From: Thermomonas fusca DSM 15424
GTDB taxonomy: Bacteria > Pseudomonadota > Gammaproteobacteria > Xanthomonadales > Xanthomonadaceae
Length of the DNA: 64,000 bases
NCBI RefSeq assembly: GCF_000423885.1
Contig: NZ_AUIV01000002.1
Coordinates: 1 to 64,000 of the forward strand
Reading direction: 5' to 3'
Position 1 is the stretch's first letter. Every line of letters begins with the position of its first letter. The notes under the pieces were generated by a model that saw only the letters and a list, made by a program, of their open reading frames with translations, was not told where the DNA came from and made no database searches. Positions 61,401 through 64,000 of the stretch are shown here, piece after piece. A program made the translations under genes and the position numbers.

Positions 61401-64000
61401 TCAGGCCTTCGCGCCGCCGTTCAGCGGGTCGTGTTCGTGCGAGATCAGCTCGGCCGCCTGCTCCGCCACGGCGCGCACGCGCCGGCCGCGTTCCGCGTAG
61501 AACTCGTCCGGTTTGCGGTCCAGCAGGTCATAGACCACCGGGATCACCAGCAGCGTCAGCAGGGTCGACACCAGCAGGCCGCCGATCACCGTGATCGCCA
61601 TCGGGCTGCGCACTTCCGCACCATCGCCGAAGGCCAGCGCCAGCGGCAGGAATCCGAACACCGCGCACAGCGTGGTCATCATGATCGGACGCAGGCGCGA
61701 GCGTGCACCCTCCACCAGCGCGGTGCGTTTGGCCACGCCCTCCTCGCGCAGCTGGTTGACCTTGTCGATCAGGATGATCGCGTTCTTCACCACCAGCCCC
61801 ACCAGCAGGATCAGGCCGATGAACACCACCACCGAGGCCGGCGAACCGGTCATCAGCAGCGCCGCCACCGCGCCCACCAGCGCCAGCGGGATGGTGAACA
61901 GGATGACGAACGGATGCAACAGCGATTCGAACTGCGAGGCCATCACCAGGTAGACCAGGAAGATCGCCAGCCCGAACGCGAACAGCAGTGAGCGGATCGA
62001 CTCATCCAGTTCCTGGCCCTGCCCGCCGATGCGCATGTCGATATCGGTGCCCAGCGGGCTCGACGCTACCATGTCGTTCACCTCGCGGATTGCACCGCCA
62101 AGGTCGATGTCGCGCAGGTTCGCGGAGACGATGGCGACGCGGCGCTGGTCGGCGCGGTGGATCTCGCTGGGGCCGGTGGTGGCCACCACGTCGGCGACGG
62201 ACGCAAGCTCCACCGGCGTGCCGCTGCCCGGGTTGACGATCAACCGGCGCAGGTCCTCCACCGAGCTGCGGTCGGATTCCTGCGCACGCACGAGCACGTC
62301 GATCTTGCGGTCGCGGAAGCTGTAGCGGGTCGCCACGTTGCCCTTGACCTTGTTCACCACCACGTCGGCGATCTGCCGCGTGGTCAGGCCGAGCGCGGCG
62401 GCGCGGTCCTGGTCGAAGCGGATCTGGATTTCCGGGAAGCCCTGCTCCACCGTCGACTTGACGTCGGCGTAGTGCCGGTTGGCGCGCAGCATCCCGGCCA
62501 GCCGGTTGCCGGCCTTGCGGATGGTTTCCAGGTCCGCGCCCTCCACCTCGATCTCCAGCGGCGGCGACAGGCTGAACAGCTCGGGGCGGCTGAAATCCAC
62601 CTGCACGCCGGGGTAGTCCTGCATGGTCTTGCGCAGCGCCTCGGTCAGCGGGCCTTCGGCGTCGTTGCTTTCCATCACCACCGACAGCTTGCCGATGTTC
62701 TCGCCGCTTTCGGTGGGGCTGGCATCCAGCCGGGTGCCGGTGCCCGACACGCCGTACAGCACGCGCACGCCGGCATCCTTCGCATGCAGCGCCTGCACGT
62801 CGCGGACCAGCGCGTCGGTCTTGGCCAGCGGCGTTCCCGGCGGCAGTTTGGCGGTCATGTCGAAGCGGTCCTGCGCGAACTGCGGGATCAGGTCGGTGCC
62901 CAGCAGCGGCACCGCCGCCATCGTCAGCGCGAACGCCAGCGCGGCCACCAGCAGCACCGGGGTTGGCCGCTGCAGGGCTTTCGGCAGCACCTGCATGTAG
63001 GCGCGCTCCGCGCGGCCGTAGGGCGCCATCGCCAGATCGCTCAGCTTGCGCATCATCGGGCCGACCACCGCGGCCAGCCCGCGCCACGCGCGCACCACCA
63101 GCCATGCCACGCTGAAGAAGCCGTAGCGGAACAGCGCGCCGACGCCTCGTCCGGCATACGCCGCCGGCTTCTGCCAGCGCTTCTGCGGCTGCCAGTGCGC
63201 GCTCGCCGCTTCTTCCGGGAAGCCCAGCGGCGGGCGGCCCTTCAAGGCACTCAGCATCGGGATCAGGGTCATCGCCACGACCAGCGAGACGCCGATGGCG
63301 ATCGCCACGGTCAGCGCCTGGTCGCGGAACAGCTGGCCGGCGATGCCCTGCACGAACACCAGCGGCAGGAACACCGCGATCGTGGTCAGGGTGGATGCCA
63401 CCACCGCCATGCTGACCTCGCGGGTGCCGGTGATCGCCGCCTCTAGGATGCCGAGCCCGCGCTCGCGCGCCTTGGCGATCGATTCCAGCACCACGATGGA
63501 GTCATCCACCACCAGGCCGGTGGCCAGCGCCAGGCCACCCAGCGACATCACGTTGAGCGACAGGCCAAGCTGGCTCATGAAGAAGAAGGTGGCGATGATC
63601 GACACCGGCAGCGACAGGCTGATGACGAAGGTGCTCCAGCCATCGCGCAGGAACAGGAAGATGATCAGCACCGACAGCAGGCCGCCGATCACGCCGTCCA
63701 CCTTGACGTCGCGAATCGCGTTGCGGATGAAGATCGATTGGTCCTCGATGTTGGTCAGTTCGATGTCGGCGGGCAGCTTCTCGCGGATGGCCTTGAGCCT
63801 GGTTTCCAGCGCATCGGCGGTGGACACGGTATTGGCATCGCCTTCCTTGTAGATCGCCAGCTCGACCGCCTCGCGCCCGTTGAGCCGGATGATCGCCTCG
63901 CGCTCCTTGTAGCCCTGGCGCACCGTGGCCACGTCCTTCAGCCGCAGCGGCGAGGTCCCCGTCTGGGTGTTGCCACCCTGCGACAGCGCGGCCATCACCC
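61401..64000 (-). CDS. RND efflux transporter (HAE1 type), first pump, 5' end outside the window
   Basis: The C-terminal 866 residues of a second RND pump; the start lies beyond position 64000. It has GLALATGLVVDDSIVVLESIAKARERG (TM4 with the paired aspartates), two large loops, the long cytoplasmic link between halves with RPPLGFPEEAASAHWQPQKRWQKPAAYA, and GLILLVGLVVKNAIILIDKVNQLREEG and MMTTLCAVFGFLPLAL in the second half. The DD pair is intact here, in contrast to the neighbouring pump. Membrane fusion protein and outer-membrane channel genes are not in view, and are probably upstream. Confidence 0.9.
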   Translation of the reverse strand, partial: VMAALSQGGNTQTGTSPLRLKDVATVRQGYKEREAIIRLNGREAVELAIYKEGDANTVSTADALETRLKAIREKLPADIELTNIEDQSIFIRNAIRDVKVDGVIGGLLSVLIIFLFLRDGWSTFVISLSLPVSIIATFFFMSQLGLSLNVMSLGGLALATGLVVDDSIVVLESIAKARERGLGILEAAITGTREVSMAVVASTLTTIAVFLPLVFVQGIAGQLFRDQALTVAIAIGVSLVVAMTLIPMLSALKGRPPLGFPEEAASAHWQPQKRWQKPAAYAGRGVGALFRYGFFSVAWLVVRAWRGLAAVVGPMMRKLSDLAMAPYGRAERAYMQVLPKALQRPTPVLLVAALAFALTMAAVPLLGTDLIPQFAQDRFDMTAKLPPGTPLAKTDALVRDVQALHAKDAGVRVLYGVSGTGTRLDASPTESGENIGKLSVVMESNDAEGPLTEALRKTMQDYPGVQVDFSRPELFSLSPPLEIEVEGADLETIRKAGNRLAGMLRANRHYADVKSTVEQGFPEIQIRFDQDRAAALGLTTRQIADVVVNKVKGNVATRYSFRDRKIDVLVRAQESDRSSVEDLRRLIVNPGSGTPVELASVADVVATTGPSEIHRADQRRVAIVSANLRDIDLGGAIREVNDMVASSPLGTDIDMRIGGQGQELDESIRSLLFAFGLAIFLVYLVMASQFESLLHPFVILFTIPLALVGAVAALLMTGSPASVVVFIGLILLVGLVVKNAIILIDKVNQLREEGVAKRTALVEGARSRLRPIMMTTLCAVFGFLPLALAFGDGAEVRSPMAITVIGGLLVSTLLTLLVIPVVYDLLDRKPDEFYAERGRRVRAVAEQAAELISHEHDPLNGGAKA

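Noticed and set aside
57080..61594. A 1504-codon open frame on the plus strand
   Set aside because: It is antisense to the Pat-like and RND genes, has extreme His/Arg/Gln/Ala composition and no domain. Long antisense frames are expected in high-GC DNA.

Overview
The window is high-GC DNA from a gammaproteobacterium, most likely of the Xanthomonadaceae/Lysobacteraceae. This is judged from the protein sequences (GuaB, PilF, PsrA-type regulator with a FadN-type FadB, LapAB/IHF-beta/RpsA/Cmk order, AguA-AguB pair), not from a database search. It has two parts that meet at the 3' end of guaA.

Positions 1 to about 25,000 are an integrative and conjugative or mobilizable element. Backbone genes on the minus strand have the order seen in Tn4371-like elements: relaxase, TraF-type S26 peptidase, DUF2840, a ribbon-helix-helix protein, ParA, RepA, an AlpA-like regulator, DUF2285, DUF2958, DUF736, a ParB-like protein, DUF932, a second DUF2958, RadC and a tyrosine integrase. 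A truncated IS21-family element at the left edge has cut the relaxase gene. Plasmid-like DNA signals are visible: three iterons between repA and parA, and a cluster of hairpins upstream of the relaxase that may be oriT. The integrase lies next to guaA, a known hot spot for genomic islands, so the right attachment site should overlap the guaA 3' end. The left end is outside the window.

The cargo is dominated by TIR-domain systems. (1) 7,018-8,750: an XRE regulator, a ThsB-like TIR protein and a two-helix membrane protein with a macro-type domain, which together look like a type II Thoeris system. (2) 16,742-19,006: TIR fusion, SLOG protein and stand-alone ThsB-like TIR, transcribed rightward. 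(3) 19,010-21,914: ThsB-like TIR, Nmad2, MazG and uracil-DNA glycosylase, transcribed leftward as one overlapping operon. Modules 2 and 3 run tail to tail with only three bases between them. They are the best candidates for an undescribed anti-phage system: module 2 has signal and sensor proteins but no known effector, and module 3 combines a TIR with proteins that handle unusual nucleotides or bases. An autoregulated HTH/HicA-like pair sits beside the integrase. The long gaps between backbone genes are not random: they carry imperfect GC-rich repeats and hairpins in the 5' leaders of several backbone genes.

Positions 25,004 to 64,000 are ordinary chromosome: guaA-guaB (GMP synthesis), folD, a DUF2272 protein with moeB-like and mobA, der-mobA, an outer membrane and pilus cluster (bamB, yfgM-like, rodZ-like, pilF, rlmN, ndk), a fatty acid oxidation operon under a PsrA-like TetR regulator with a matching operator, galU and sugar-nucleotide/glycan genes, lapB-lapA-ihfB-rpsA-cmk, rpmJ, the agmatine-to-putrescine pair aguA-aguB, a TraB-family membrane protein, a Pat-like acyl-CoA synthetase/acetyltransferase, and two adjacent RND efflux pumps, the second running off the right edge. 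No tRNA, rRNA or CRISPR array was seen.
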